A stretch of DNA of 64,000 nt from Zymoseptoria tritici IPO323 (GCF_000219625.1 NC_018210.1:1550001-1614000), one strand, 5' to 3'. Positions 9,080 through 20,626 are shown, numbered from the stretch's first letter. Translations and numbers: made by a program. The notes: generated from the sequence alone by a model not told the origin.

Positions 9080-12000
9080 GCGTTGCGGAGTTGCTTAGTC
9101 CGGACCGTGCGGTCGACAATGAGGCAATGGCGGACGAGAGGAGGAGGTGATCGATCGAGTGCCAGCTTGTCGTCGTCCGTACATTGAAATGTCGTGAGTG
9201 GTGATGTGCGTTGGGTAAGTGAGTCGAAATGTCGATCGGAGGTCTCGGATAAGACCTCGTGAGTGAGTTGGTAGTGTTGTAATGGTCGTCTTAATAATGT
9301 CTCGCAGCCTGGGAAGATCTGGAAGAAGAGAGAAGCCGGAGGCTGGAGCAAAGCGACGGTTTATTCACGAGCCGAGTGCGACGGAGGCGCTAATCTTTTA
9401 GCGGCAACGGCTACGGCAAGGAGACGTCTTGGGCAGCAAGGTGTGGCTGAGCGACAGAAGATCAGGGGAACAGACAGCGATCTAGGTTCGAATATGGAAA
9501 TGGTCGACGAGTAAGTTATGGAAACCCCTGTGTGTAAGAAGAGCGAGGCGTGAGGTGGGAGTCGCACGGCTCCGTTTTAAAATAAGGCAGCCCGCGGACG
9601 GAACGGAAGCCAGTCTGCAGTCGCAGCCCAACTCAACAGATGCCGATGCTGGGATCATGCTTGCTCGTAGCGAGCCTTATGAATGCACGTCGCCAGCCCC
9701 TCGGCTGCACAAAGAGGTGTGTGACGAGCTCGACGAGAGGAGTCGCTGCTGTATCACAAAACGACTGCGCAGTCGCTCTTGCCGTAGCACCACTCGGTGC
9801 GTATTATTATCAATACGGATGGTCTTCGTCAGCTGCCGACGACCACCTTGATCATCTCATCTCATCGAACCGTTCAGAAAGAATACGAACGGAGGTGCCA
9901 CTGCCTGGTCGATTGCCGTCTGTGCTGCCATGACTAGGAAAAGGCCTTGCCGTCGATAGCCCGGACGCCCGCGCGATATTCCAACTTCTGTCTCCTCGTC
10001 GCGTGTCCTTCTTCAAGGGTGCTGAAGGAGAGTAGCTGCATGCCTAGCCGTTCATGCCAGCTCACATCATCCGTCACTGCAATTCAGGACCAATTGGAGG
10101 TGTGCCTGCAGAGCGGCAATGGGGTAGCGTACACATGCCATGCACCCATCGCTGCATGCGGCGTGCGCCTCTTCGTGTGATGCGTATTGCCGCCCCCATG
10201 CATCACGCATCCCTGGCAGAATTAATGCATTCGTCAGATCCTGGTCGGATGGCTTCCAGAAGGTGATCCGTGATCCTTCAAACTCATCGCAGAAAATCGA
10301 CTCATACAATTTCTTCGTCTGTCAGCAACCATGATCGCACCCTTGGAACAACCAGAGATTCGACCAGATTCAAGTCCGTGTCCGTGTCCTTCATCCCGGG
10401 CGGGAATTTTGCCGTGCAGAATTTTCATCGTCACATCAAGCCCGCTGGAGTTTTCTGCACACCTGCTGCTCTCGGACCTGTCACTGGCGGGACGCTCGCA
10501 CAACAAGGCAGACCTCTACGCTGTTGGCAGTCAAATCCCAGCGAATGATTCGCAGGAAAAAAGAGAGCGAATGCAGCCAACGACGAACAGCGCACCAAGA
10601 AGGCTCATTCCTCCCGCTTCGGCTAGAGCTAGCGACCCGCCCCACTTCCCCTGATTGGTTGCGGATGATCGTCCACCGTCAGAAATGCGACCCAAAACCT
10701 TCTGTGCCAAGTATACCGTCCATTGTGTCCTCAACGTCTGCTCTCGTCCAACTAGGCGGTGACCATCATCTTGACCTTGCACGAGGGCGGTGGCAGCAAT
10801 GGAGTGAAAAGTCTGCTTGCACGTATCCACCGCGGAACATACAATCCATGACCATCTTCGATTGACCCATAGCCGAGCAGAAAGCTTGGGTTTCAGACTG
10901 GTACGACCGATCATGCCACTTTCCGTCGTTATCAGCATACCCTAGGCAGGAGCTTAACTCATGCGCCACAGAGTCCGCGCCGGTGGATGACCGTCCCCAA
11001 GTCCGTTCACCGCTGCCTGGACACGAAACACGGAACATATTCACTGTCAAGGAACGACAGGCGAAACGAAAGGCCGCCATCTGCCTGGGACTCAAGCAGG
11101 GCAGCGAGGGCACTGAGTAATGCCACCACACTTCCCCCTTGCAAGCTGCGTTCGTCCCACCGGGTGCTCGCAGTCTGTCAATTTTCTTCCCGCCTGCCCT
11201 CCTGTCAATTTCCTCCAAACCATCCACCCCGCCACGCCGCAGCGGCGTTCTCCACCACCCAAACCGGCCAGCTGCAGTAAACCGCCGCCGCGAGTCCACA
11301 CTCCGCATTCCCGTACGACCTGATACCTTGCAGTGCGTTTGATCCAGTGCACGCTTTCAGACGAACCGCAGTGAGTGCAGCCAGCCGTTGTTTGTGGTTC
11401 GTTTGAGCAACGCGAACGGTGAGGTTGTGACTATCGGCGGCATCGCGCGACTGCGGCGGGAGAGTGCATGAGCATGTGATCGTTCCGACAGGTGAGGTGC
11501 GTTTACTGTTGCCTTTCCAAATTCTGTGCTGTTTGTGCGAGGAGTGGCGCGGAGTCTGGATTTCTTGTCCTGCCCACCATCATTTCTGGTCCGTTCCTGC
11601 GTCAATGCGATGCCAGAGATCTCAACGACTGGTTGAGAGACTGTCATCGCCTGTTTGCATAGTTGCCCAGTTTTCCGATTTATCTCAGATTAATTCTGTG
11701 GAGCACATCTCCATGGCAAAAGGCAAGCATCTCTCCTCAATTTCATCATCTTTCCATCATCCGCCAATGGTTCATGTAACACAAGCCCCCACAGCAAAAT
11801 GCAGGGCCCAACTCGGTTCCGTTCAATGTCGTCAAATAATGGCTGGTTCAATATCCACAAATCAATGCCCACGCGGAGAAAGAAGTTTATCGAAATGCCT
11901 CATCCGTGTTTTGTGCTTCCACACTATTTCTTTGTTTCCCCACGCTCTCGCTTGGTCTGTCTTTGTGCGACGCGGAGGTGGGCAATGGACAACTCGACAT

Positions 12001-12488
12001 CGGTCGGCAGTGATGCTGTTTTGAAAGCCCACCTCATCGAAGTTCTGTCGATGGGTACGAATTCCATCGACGGACGTTCGAATTGTGTGGGTATGTTCTC
12101 ATTCTGAGTGTCCATTTGCATTACGACCTCCAGTCCGCGACTCTCGCTTCTCATTCTTGTGGATTTCTTGCTCGATTACGGCTCGCACGCGCAAGCAGCC
12201 AGCGATATGGTGCTTACAAGATGCAGAGAAGCGAGCCATGTAGGTGAGCATCTATCATGATTCACTCTATTCTCAACATTCGGCTTGTGAGTGAGACAGA
12301 CTTGCATGTCTCATTCACATGATTCTGAATTTTCACATGCTTTGTTCAGCGACAACGTGGCCAAGAACGGCCTGTTCACATGTGAAGAGAACAAAGCAAG
12401 TCCTCACTATGCTTCCGAGACTACCACTTTCTACCGCATACCGGAATCCACGACGAACACAACCATAACCGCCACTGTTCTAATCAAC
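9080..12488. other. Long divergent intergenic region (3.4 kb)
   Basis: It separates the divergently transcribed genes ending at 9079 (minus) and starting at 12489 (plus). Short ORFs exist on both strands but none shows a domain, sustained codon bias or a convincing splice series. It probably holds promoters and long leaders. The frame of the 12489 gene is open upstream to 12291. A hairpin-rich patch at 9663-9892 is listed separately. Confidence 0.5.
9663..9892. repeat. Hairpin-rich patch (seven short inverted repeats)
   Basis: Perfect stems with short loops: GCTCG/CGAGC (9663-9675), CAGCC/GGCTG (9694-9707), CGACTG/CAGTCG (9762-9775, a 14-nt palindrome), GCACC/GGTGC (9787-9800), CGTATT/AATACG (9800-9817), TCGTC/GACGA (9826-9842) and CCGTTC/GAACGG (9870-9892, 11-nt loop). 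Stems are 5-6 bp, so part of this may be chance. Confidence 0.45.
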
Positions 12489-13844
12489 ATGGCCCACGTG
12501 TCGTTCGCACCCGGCGGATCAACTCCAAGCGACAATGGCCACGCATACGACGATGCTACTCACTCACCGCGCGGTCCTCTACGAGTGACGAACGATTCCA
12601 ACCACAAACACAAGCCACACGATTTGAACCTCCAACACACAAGCCCAACCAACACCGAGGAGTCACTTGAAGACTCGCGTCAGACCTCCCTCGGCTTGGA
12701 TCCCGCCAATGCCAACCTACTCCTCGATGTCATGATCAAAGTCCGCTTAATACCCGTCGCTCTCGGTCTCAAGCACTCAAGGAACTTCGAAGACATCAGT
12801 CGTGCTCTGACAGAAGCCTACGCCGTCCACAAATACGCCGAAGCATGCGGCGCAAGCACAGCGATCGTAGCGAGATGTTGCTACTACATCGCCGTCGGCG
12901 AGTACGGCGTCAATGGAAAGGACAGGTATCGAAGCCGGACTTACCTGTGGTTCGAGCAGGCTCTGGATGCGGCTGGAGTCTACGATGAGAGCATCTGGGC
13001 ACAGCAGTGGATCGACTACTACGACGACTTGATGCTCAATCCGGGGAGAAGCGAGGCGGCGAGGAGGAAGATGTCTAGCTTCGGCGCCGCTCACGACCGA
13101 GTCCGCGCCGCAAAGGCTCAGCCACAGACCTCAGACAAAAGCGATATCCGCCATACCGAACTCCTCACCGAGCCCGAACCTGGCGTTCTCATCCTCACTC
13201 CCGTGAGCAAACGCTTCTCGCTGGACGTCAGAGACGACTACACCTCCCCTACCTCTCCCAGCGCCCCCTCGTCTCGACGCTTCTCCGCGGAAATGTCCAC
13301 CATCTCCGGCGACTACAACACCGAATCCCCTCCATCCACATCTGATCGTGCCGGAGGTGAGCGGATCCCCGACTTTTCCAGCGAGGAGGGAAGCGGGTAC
13401 AGTTCCTCTCCGTGCCCAAGTCTCACGACCGGCACGACCGTGCAATCCATCACCAACTTCAGCCCGGACTTCAATCTACAGCAACCAACCTCGCCTTCCG
13501 GTCGTAAAGACGCTGCGTCTCTGGCGGAAGAGCTTGACCGCGCACAATCGCCCAAGACGCCGTCGAAACCGGAGCGGCCGGGGTCTTCGGGCACAATGGC
13601 TGCAGCGGTCGCGGAGGCGGAGGCGAGAGAAAAGGAGGAAGGGAAAGAGTTGCTTGGGAAGAGGAGTCAAGGAAGGAAGTCGATTGAGTTTGTGAAGAGG
13701 AGTGTGAGTGCTTTTTTGTTTTCATCGAAAGAGTCGAAGTTGACGGAGGGGTTGTTGGAGGATGGCGAGAGTCCGGATTTTGGACCGAAGAGTGGAGGAA
13801 GTGTGAAGGTTGAAGGTGAGGAGGGGTTGGGAGAGACGTGGTAG
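12489..13844 (+). CDS. Conserved hypothetical protein with helical (TPR-like) core and Ser-rich tail (451 aa)
   Basis: The frame is open from 12291, but the Met at 12489 (MAHVSFAPGGSTPSD) has a strong context (caacATGG). The preceding 66 codons look like leader, so I prefer 451 residues. Residues about 75-220 form a helical block (NANLLLDVMIKVRLIPVALG ... YAEACGASTAIVARCCYYIAVGEYG ... YLWFEQALDAAGVY) resembling one or two TPR/Sel1-like repeats. The rest is disordered, Ser/Pro/Thr-rich, with a basic patch near the end (KRSQGRKSIEFVKRSVSAFLF). I do not recognise a named family. Regulatory or scaffold roles are possible but not supported directly. Confidence 0.65.
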   Translation: MAHVSFAPGGSTPSDNGHAYDDATHSPRGPLRVTNDSNHKHKPHDLNLQHTSPTNTEESLEDSRQTSLGLDPANANLLLDVMIKVRLIPVALGLKHSRNFEDISRALTEAYAVHKYAEACGASTAIVARCCYYIAVGEYGVNGKDRYRSRTYLWFEQALDAAGVYDESIWAQQWIDYYDDLMLNPGRSEAARRKMSSFGAAHDRVRAAKAQPQTSDKSDIRHTELLTEPEPGVLILTPVSKRFSLDVRDDYTSPTSPSAPSSRRFSAEMSTISGDYNTESPPSTSDRAGGERIPDFSSEEGSGYSSSPCPSLTTGTTVQSITNFSPDFNLQQPTSPSGRKDAASLAEELDRAQSPKTPSKPERPGSSGTMAAAVAEAEAREKEEGKELLGKRSQGRKSIEFVKRSVSAFLFSSKESKLTEGLLEDGESPDFGPKSGGSVKVEGEEGLGETW

Positions 13845-14204
13845 TGTATAGTTTGGTCATTGTGTAAAGTATAGGTTCCTTTGGTTGTCAATAACAGGGA
13901 GCGATGGCACTCGTTCTATTGCATCGGTCTTCGTTGAGATGGTGCCTTCGACTATACTCTTGAATTTGATGTCTGTCAATCCGTTAACCATGACCACCAC
14001 TCTGCTCATGCTCCAAAGCCTGTGATATGAAAGTCGTGTTGTTAGAGAAAGTGATGATCTCGTCGGGCCGTTCACCCACATCCCGGTCTGATCGAGGGGC
14101 ATTGGATTTGGGAGAGCTCAATTAAAAGTTGAAGCTCACCGCCCCTCCTTCTTCACACGAACACAACATACATTTCTCCACCACACCCACTCTTCAACAT
14201 CACC
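13845..14204. other. Intergenic, nothing specific
   Basis: 360 nt between two genes on the plus strand. The last 40 nt before the epimerase ATG are CA/CT-rich leader. I see no other signal. Confidence 0.5.
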
Positions 14205-15385
<1,181 letters not shown>

Positions 15386-15947
15386 AAAGAGAGTGGGAGA
15401 GAAGGTGGGACAAGTGGACGGTGGAGAATTGGATCATAGAGGATACCTGCATAGGAGGGGGTTTCGCAAGAATGATTTGCATAGAGCGCTGGTTCGCAGC
15501 GTGCATATATTGTTAAAAGAGCGTAGATAAAGTTGGTGCGCATCAAATCACAAAATCATCGCGAGAGCAATAGTCCTCCGACCTGTTGAAGATCTGCCGG
15601 GGCCTCGTTGAGTAGGCTCAAAAGTGCAATCTCCCTTCCCTTTCTTTCCACTTCTCCTCACTCCTCCTCCTCGCAGCTCGCCGATCTCCAGGCTCGGGAA
15701 TATACTGAAGCCAGCTTCGTGGCTTGAGTGAAGACTCGATCTCGAGTCTACGGCAATCTGCCGTTCAAAAGCAATTCCTGCTTTTCACCCATGTCAGCTA
15801 GACAGGGTGAAAGGTGCATTTCGCACCTCGATCAAAGACAGATCATCTTCGGTGGAAGATAAAAGTCTCAGTACGAGACTTTTAGCACATTTCGTGCTCG
15901 ATAAATGACCACCTTACGTGGTCATACCGCTCCTTTCCGCCTCCTCT
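15386..15947. other. Convergent intergenic spacer carrying the hairpin array
   Basis: The first 320 nt hold the epimerase 3' flank, a short TTGAG/CTCAA hairpin (15608-15621) and a pyrimidine-rich run (about 15627-15675). From 15708 to 15925 the sequence is a continuous series of hairpins. The decapping-enzyme stop codon lies at 15948-15950, only 22 nt beyond. Confidence 0.7.
15708..15925. repeat. End-to-end array of eleven stem-loops with unrelated stems
   Basis: In order (stem; loop): 15708-15725 AAGCCA; GCTTCG. 15732-15749 AGACTC; GATCTC. 15750-15764 ACGGC; AATCT. 15767-15785 AAAAGCA; ATTCC. 15783-15812 TTTCACCC plus TGTC (1-nt bulge); AGCTA. 15812-15828 AGGTGC; ATTTC. 15830-15844 GATC; 7 nt. 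15845-15860 ATCTTC; GGTG. 15860-15884 TAAAAGTCTC (10 bp); AGTAC. 15884-15898 AGCAC; ATTTC. 15905-15925 ATGACCAC; CTTAC. Spacers are 0-6 nt and several neighbours share end bases. Stems are perfect (one bulge) and not related to each other, while loops are mostly 5 nt, often of form AnnnC. On the minus strand the array begins 22 nt after the decapping-enzyme stop codon, so it would lie in that mRNA's 3' UTR. Confidence 0.9.
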
Positions 15948-17009
15948 TCAGCCACTGCCAGTTGGCTCAGAGTCCCCGCTCACCATCGGCTCCCTCCCCT
16001 CCTTCAACGGCAAATAAATCCTCGTCCACAATTCACTCGCCTCCCCGATCGTATACCCCAACTCCACCATCTGCATGCCCGCCTCCTCGTCCCCACCTTC
16101 CATATGTTCCAGTTGAGAAATCACATGATCCAACCCCAACGCTTTGCCAATCGCTTGCGTCCCCGTCGCATCGAGGTTGACATGCACGATGTGGATATGG
16201 AAATGATAATACGTGGGCTGGTAATGCACATAGAATTTCAACATATCGACTTCCACATCGGGGTACATTCCCGCCACCGTCGTAGCAAGGGTAGAGCGGA
16301 GATGTCGCAGCCAAGGGACGGAAGACTTCTTCAGGTCTCGCACGGACCAGATATCGCGACGGGAGACGAGAGCGAGGAGGTGCAGTGACGACTCCGTTTG
16401 GCGATCCCAGTTCAAATCCGGGAGGAGGAGGAAGTCGTCTTGAGGATCCGACTCGGCGGAGCGGAAGAGGACGTTTTCTTGTTCTTTGCGGCCTTCGAGG
16501 ATGTTGAAGACCCAGTTTAAACGCCCTTCTTCCCGGCATAGACGCATGTACGGACGTACATACTTGGAGTAGATTTCGGGGGTTTCGACGACGTAGCGGA
16601 CTTGTTGGAAGGAGTGTTTCTGGATGTGCTTTTCTGTGCACGGGTAGATGAGGTTGAGTTTGAGGTCGGGAGGGGTGGGGTTGTCGAGGGTCTTGGTGGG
16701 GGTGCTGGAGGCGAGGTACCAGCGGTAGATGTCGTTGTCGCCGAGGTTTTGGATGTGGGAGAGGAGTTTGGGGAGAGAGGTGAGGTGTCGTGGGTCCGTG
16801 GAGAAGGCGCCGCGTTCGGCGATGAGGAGGGCTGGCTGGGAGCTGATTGTTCCGAGGAGGATGATGCGGCGGCCTTGAGAGGTGGTGTTGAGGAGGCGGG
16901 TGAATTTGAAGTCGGTGAGGAGGGAGTTGGTTGCAGTTTGGGAGGTGGATGCCGTCTTGGAGTTGTCCTCCGTTTGAGAGCTGGCTGCCTCCTGGGGTAC
17001 TTCTGCCAT
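15948..17009 (-). CDS. DCS1: Scavenger mRNA-decapping enzyme (DcpS/Dcs1, HIT family)
   Basis: A 353-residue single-exon protein, typical for the family. The N-terminal domain (about 30-160) contains the DcpS-type segment IYRWYLASS and the block IYPCTEKHIQKHS. The C-terminal HIT domain contains the histidine triad HFHIHIVH (H269, H271, H273); by homology to human DcpS the middle His is the nucleophile. DcpS hydrolyses the m7GpppN cap fragments left after 3'-to-5' mRNA decay and acts as a dimer in cytoplasm and nucleus. The start ATG at 17009 begins MAEVPQEAASSQ; the first 30 residues are polar and disordered. Its 3' end runs directly into the hairpin array at 15708-15925. Confidence 0.95.
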   Translation of the reverse strand: MAEVPQEAASSQTEDNSKTASTSQTATNSLLTDFKFTRLLNTTSQGRRIILLGTISSQPALLIAERGAFSTDPRHLTSLPKLLSHIQNLGDNDIYRWYLASSTPTKTLDNPTPPDLKLNLIYPCTEKHIQKHSFQQVRYVVETPEIYSKYVRPYMRLCREEGRLNWVFNILEGRKEQENVLFRSAESDPQDDFLLLPDLNWDRQTESSLHLLALVSRRDIWSVRDLKKSSVPWLRHLRSTLATTVAGMYPDVEVDMLKFYVHYQPTYYHFHIHIVHVNLDATGTQAIGKALGLDHVISQLEHMEGGDEEAGMQMVELGYTIGEASELWTRIYLPLKEGREPMVSGDSEPTGSG

Positions 17010-17834
17010 GTTGACTTGCGGGACCAGTCCTGGCAGTGATTTGGAGTGAGAATGGCAAGGTGAGGTTCAGTCGCAATAGCAAGGTGGGCCTGCAATTCTC
17101 CGAGAAAGCACGGAAGAGTGGTTCTCCCGCTCGGCCCGTCCCGTCACCAATGACCCGATTGAGCTTTAGCGCGACGCTGGCACAACAACACGAAAGCGGC
17201 TTTGAACTTCACAACTCTCCGTCTCTCTCTGGAATGCGGCACGACGGGATGCAAACGGAACAATCGACCATGAACAATTCACCCTTCAACTCTGCGCGCA
17301 TCTCTTCTTGCTCGATCACATTTGCGCAGAGAATGTCTCTCCCATTCACTCGCGCATAACATCGCCAGGAACGCACTTCACTCTCACCCACGCCAACCGT
17401 GTCGTCCACTTCACTTCCTCCACCAGGAAAAACATCTGCGCATTGTGAAGCGAAAGACTCGACAATCACAAGGAAACCCACGGCCCGGACCGTGCTCAAG
17501 CTCCAGCTCGAATTACTTCATCCCACCGACTCGACAAATTCTTCTCTTCTTCTTCCATCACCACCATCACCACCACCACCGCACATTGTCCGCCGCTCCT
17601 GGCCTCCACCACTCCGACTGTGCCGTCTTGGTTCGATACCACCACCCATACAACACTTGCGCCGCCGAGAGGTCACCGCCCTGTTCACCTTCACATCTCA
17701 ATCACAACCCTGTTCCGACTTCATCGACATCACTCGCAAGCGCAGCGCCAAGCCAAGTCACTCGACAGCTTCATCCTCTCGCTTCGCCACCACACCCACC
17801 ACGCCGCCTCTCTCATACCAGAACCATCACCATC
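17010..17834. other. Divergent promoter/leader region between DCS1 and the SUN gene
   Basis: 825 nt. The SUN-gene frame is open upstream to 17322, but that part is C/T-rich with CACCAT-type microsatellite (about 17551-17583), reading as leader. It encodes implausible His/Ser/Pro-rich sequence. No other element is recognised. Confidence 0.5.
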
Positions 17835-19937
17835 ATGGCCACTCCTCGAGTCACACGTTCGCGCGCCTCCGCCACGCCGCAGCCGCAAGCCCTCGAAGCT
17901 GCGCAGCACCGCCCAAACTTCTCGTACGGTACCCGCGGTCCAGCTGCTCCCAATGCCCAGGTCGCAAATGATGAGGCAAATTTTGATAATGTCTTCCAAA
18001 GCAGTCGAGCCACTCCGCAACCAGAGCCAGTGGCCAAGCCAGGCAAAGGCAAGGCCAAGCAGCAAGACAGCATGGAGCCAGAGAGCGCCGTCGGACCACG
18101 GCCACCCACTCGTTTCCAGAATCCCGGCCTCTACGAGGACGGTGAACCGGGACCGCCACCCCGCCCGCCAGTCCCAGCTTTCGACGCCGCTCCTCTCCGC
18201 ACTGCTCCCCGTGTTCAAACCCCTGCCGCCGCCCCTCTCCGCACCGCTCCCCGTGTTCAAACTCCTGCCGCCGCTCCCATTGCCACAGCTCCTGTCCAGC
18301 CAGCCGGAAACGTTCAGCCCTGGTCGTTCACCGTCTTTCTTCACGCCGTTCCACGCTGGGTGAAGGAGGCCACCATGTTCAAGAACTGCATGGCCTTTCT
18401 CTTTCTCGCCACCTTCCTCCTTGGCGTTCTCACGGCCGGCTTGCTCACAGCGAGCTTTCTCCCGGTGGGACCGCTTGGTCCGGCGAGGGACTCTCTCCTC
18501 GGCGGCTTCAAGCGCACCCTCGGCCTCCCATACTTCGACCTCCCTCCGAACAGCACAGTCGTTGATACGCGCCTGTGGGGCAATTCACCCGCCTTGCAGG
18601 AGCAGATCAACGCGCAGACCTACTGGAATCGCGAGTTTCGCAATAACATCCTGGCGCAAATCGAAATCACCGGCGGTTTGAGGAGGGATCTCTCTCTGGC
18701 GAACGAGACACTGAGCCAACTGAGCCAGATACTGCCGTCCATGATGGCTGTCGTTGAGAGAGACGGAAAGCTCGAAATTCCGGAAATCTTCTGGGATGCT
18801 CTGCTCGACAAGGTCGGTTCGGACGCTGCCGCTCCACTTTGGGAGAACTTTCTGAGGCTCAACGAAGACTGGCTCGCCAAGCAACAAAATGCCACACTTC
18901 AGGGGAAGTTGGACACCTTCCAGGTCGATCGCAAGCTCATCGATCGGGAAGAGTTCACCGCAACTCTGGAGCGCAATCAGGCATACATCGACAGCCACCT
19001 CGACGAACACCTCGACGCTTTCCGCACCAAACTCCTGCACGATGCCCAGAGAGAGGTCCAGAGACAAGCCACCACAATCCTCGAAAGCTCACCTGCCTAC
19101 AAGATCTCCCGAGCCCAGCTCTCGACACTCGCCCTCACCAACCTACTCATGAACATTAACGATGCTCAGAGAGACATCAATTGGTTGACGCGAGCTACAG
19201 ACGCACTGATTGATCCTCGATACACCTCCAAGACCCAGGATAGCCGAATCGCCAGTGCCAAGACCTGGTACCAGCGATTGTTCATCAAGCTCGTACCTGC
19301 TGCTGTCCCTGCCTACCCACCGGCCATGGCACTGCTGGGCTGGGATGAAGCCGGACAGTGCTGGTGCACTCCCACCAGTAAAGGCGAGACAGAAGCCGGT
19401 CAGCTGGGCGTCCTTCTCGGCCACACGATCTCACCTCAAAAGTTCTACATCGAACATGTTCCAGCCAGGGCCACCCGCAACATCCATTCAGCGCCACAAG
19501 AGTTTGAACTCTGGGCGCAGATGAACTCGTCCGCTGAAGTCAAGCGTGTGCACGATATCATGGTCGACGACGATTACTACTACCAGTACCCACCCGAGAA
19601 GGCCTTCAAGAATGGAGGACCTTGCGGCAAACCTCCCCGAGGCGAAGACACCTGGATTTGCATCCTCCGCCAGAAGTACGACATTCACAACCACAACCAC
19701 TTCATGAACTGGGAAGTACCATTCTCACCGGCGCTCAACATGACCACCAACCGTATCGTGGTGCGAGCGAAAACCAACTGGGGCGCTCCCCACACTTGCT
19801 TCTACCGCGTTCGCCTCACTGGCGTCGAAGTCCGCGATGAGCCTGATCCGGAGAGACCCATTCCGAGAATGGAGCCGAAGGAAATTGACAATTCTTACAT
19901 GATGAAGACCATGGCTGTTGACCGCCGCTTCATCTGA
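17835..19937 (+). CDS. SUN-domain nuclear-envelope protein (Sad1/UNC-84 type)
   Basis: The Met at 17835 (MATPRVTRSRAS, context catcATGG) gives 700 residues. The N-terminus (1-178) is disordered, basic and Pro-rich, with a 14-residue tandem duplication APLRTAPRVQTPAA (18190-18273). One membrane segment follows at about residues 183-205 (MAFLFLATFLLGVLTAGLL). A helical luminal stalk spans about 220-480. A SUN domain ends the protein (from about 495: ALLGWDEAGQCWCTP, GVLLGHTISPQKFYIEHVP, SAPQEFELWAQ). SUN proteins sit in the inner nuclear membrane and pair with KASH proteins to link chromatin or the spindle pole body to the cytoskeleton. It is the likely single Sad1-type orthologue, though fungi also have Slp1-type SUN proteins; the C-terminal SUN position favours Sad1. 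Confidence 0.9.
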   Translation: MATPRVTRSRASATPQPQALEAAQHRPNFSYGTRGPAAPNAQVANDEANFDNVFQSSRATPQPEPVAKPGKGKAKQQDSMEPESAVGPRPPTRFQNPGLYEDGEPGPPPRPPVPAFDAAPLRTAPRVQTPAAAPLRTAPRVQTPAAAPIATAPVQPAGNVQPWSFTVFLHAVPRWVKEATMFKNCMAFLFLATFLLGVLTAGLLTASFLPVGPLGPARDSLLGGFKRTLGLPYFDLPPNSTVVDTRLWGNSPALQEQINAQTYWNREFRNNILAQIEITGGLRRDLSLANETLSQLSQILPSMMAVVERDGKLEIPEIFWDALLDKVGSDAAAPLWENFLRLNEDWLAKQQNATLQGKLDTFQVDRKLIDREEFTATLERNQAYIDSHLDEHLDAFRTKLLHDAQREVQRQATTILESSPAYKISRAQLSTLALTNLLMNINDAQRDINWLTRATDALIDPRYTSKTQDSRIASAKTWYQRLFIKLVPAAVPAYPPAMALLGWDEAGQCWCTPTSKGETEAGQLGVLLGHTISPQKFYIEHVPARATRNIHSAPQEFELWAQMNSSAEVKRVHDIMVDDDYYYQYPPEKAFKNGGPCGKPPRGEDTWICILRQKYDIHNHNHFMNWEVPFSPALNMTTNRIVVRAKTNWGAPHTCFYRVRLTGVEVRDEPDPERPIPRMEPKEIDNSYMMKTMAVDRRFI

Positions 19938-20626
19938 TTATTGAGGAGAGTGATGGAAAGACCTGACTCGGAGTCAATTGTGCATGCATAGCGAGGTGTT
20001 TTTGACGGACTTGATTTGCATAGCGAAGGGAAATACCCATGGGATTGATGGCGTTTTTGGGAAGTGCTGCTGCAGAAAACAGCAAAAAGAGGTTGAATAC
20101 GTGCTGCGATGAGTGCAGGATAGGTCACTGTAGCAGTCAGTCGATGAAAGGGAATCAGAACCTCAATGCAACTTTCGAACATTACTTTCATGCATTTCCT
20201 GCATTGTCATACATGTCGTTGACGACTACTGATTGAGCACAGTAGCTGCTCGTGAGAGGAAGCGTATCCCTCCGACACTCACGCCAACCCTTGAACAATC
20301 GCAGCCACGAGTTCCTTCGCCGGTGCTCGAACAAACATCCTATCGCTACGCTGATCGATCGTTTGCTTACACTGAACGACCTGTCAAACGCCTACCTCCA
20401 TGATCATGCGAGGTCCGAAGAACCTATTCACGACATCCATAACGGCAATGCGTCTCGACTCTGTTCCCAGATATATACACAACGCTCCAACCTCAACAAG
20501 AGCTCTCCTTCAACACAACAGCTTCAACAGCTTCAACACCTTCACACCCAGACCACCAACCCACCAACCAAGCCAACAAACCCCCAGCCAAACCCACACA
20601 ACCAAGCAACCCCAACCCATCCCAAA
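19938..20626. other. Intergenic / 5' leader of the alpha-glucosidase gene
   Basis: 689 nt. The last 130 nt before the ATG at 20627 are strongly CA-rich and G-poor, typical of an unstructured fungal leader. The in-frame open stretch from 20252 has no credible coding content. Confidence 0.5.

Noticed and set aside
8116..9150. 344-codon plus-strand ORF rich in Arg and Ser
   Set aside because: It is antisense to the low-complexity part of the gp1-like gene; the opposite strand has the conserved domain and sensible codon use.
15708..15925. CRISPR-like or tandem-repeat reading of the hairpin array
   Set aside because: There is no repeated sequence unit and no spacer/repeat periodicity; only the hairpin shape recurs, and this is a eukaryotic nuclear locus.
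17541..17585. CACCAT-type microsatellite suspected as a repeat element
   Set aside because: Short simple-sequence leader repeat; nothing beyond ordinary low complexity.
17632..17642. GGTTCGATACC resembling a tRNA B box
   Set aside because: No matching A box at the right distance and no acceptor-stem pairing around it.
17322..17834. In-frame 171-codon extension of the SUN gene
   Set aside because: His/Ser/Pro-rich translation of a C/T-rich leader with a microsatellite; the ATG at 17835 has the better context and the expected N-terminus.
20252..20626. In-frame 125-codon extension of the alpha-glucosidase gene
   Set aside because: The CA-rich, G-poor leader encodes implausible Thr/Pro/Asn/His repeats; the ATG at 20627 gives a normal enzyme start.
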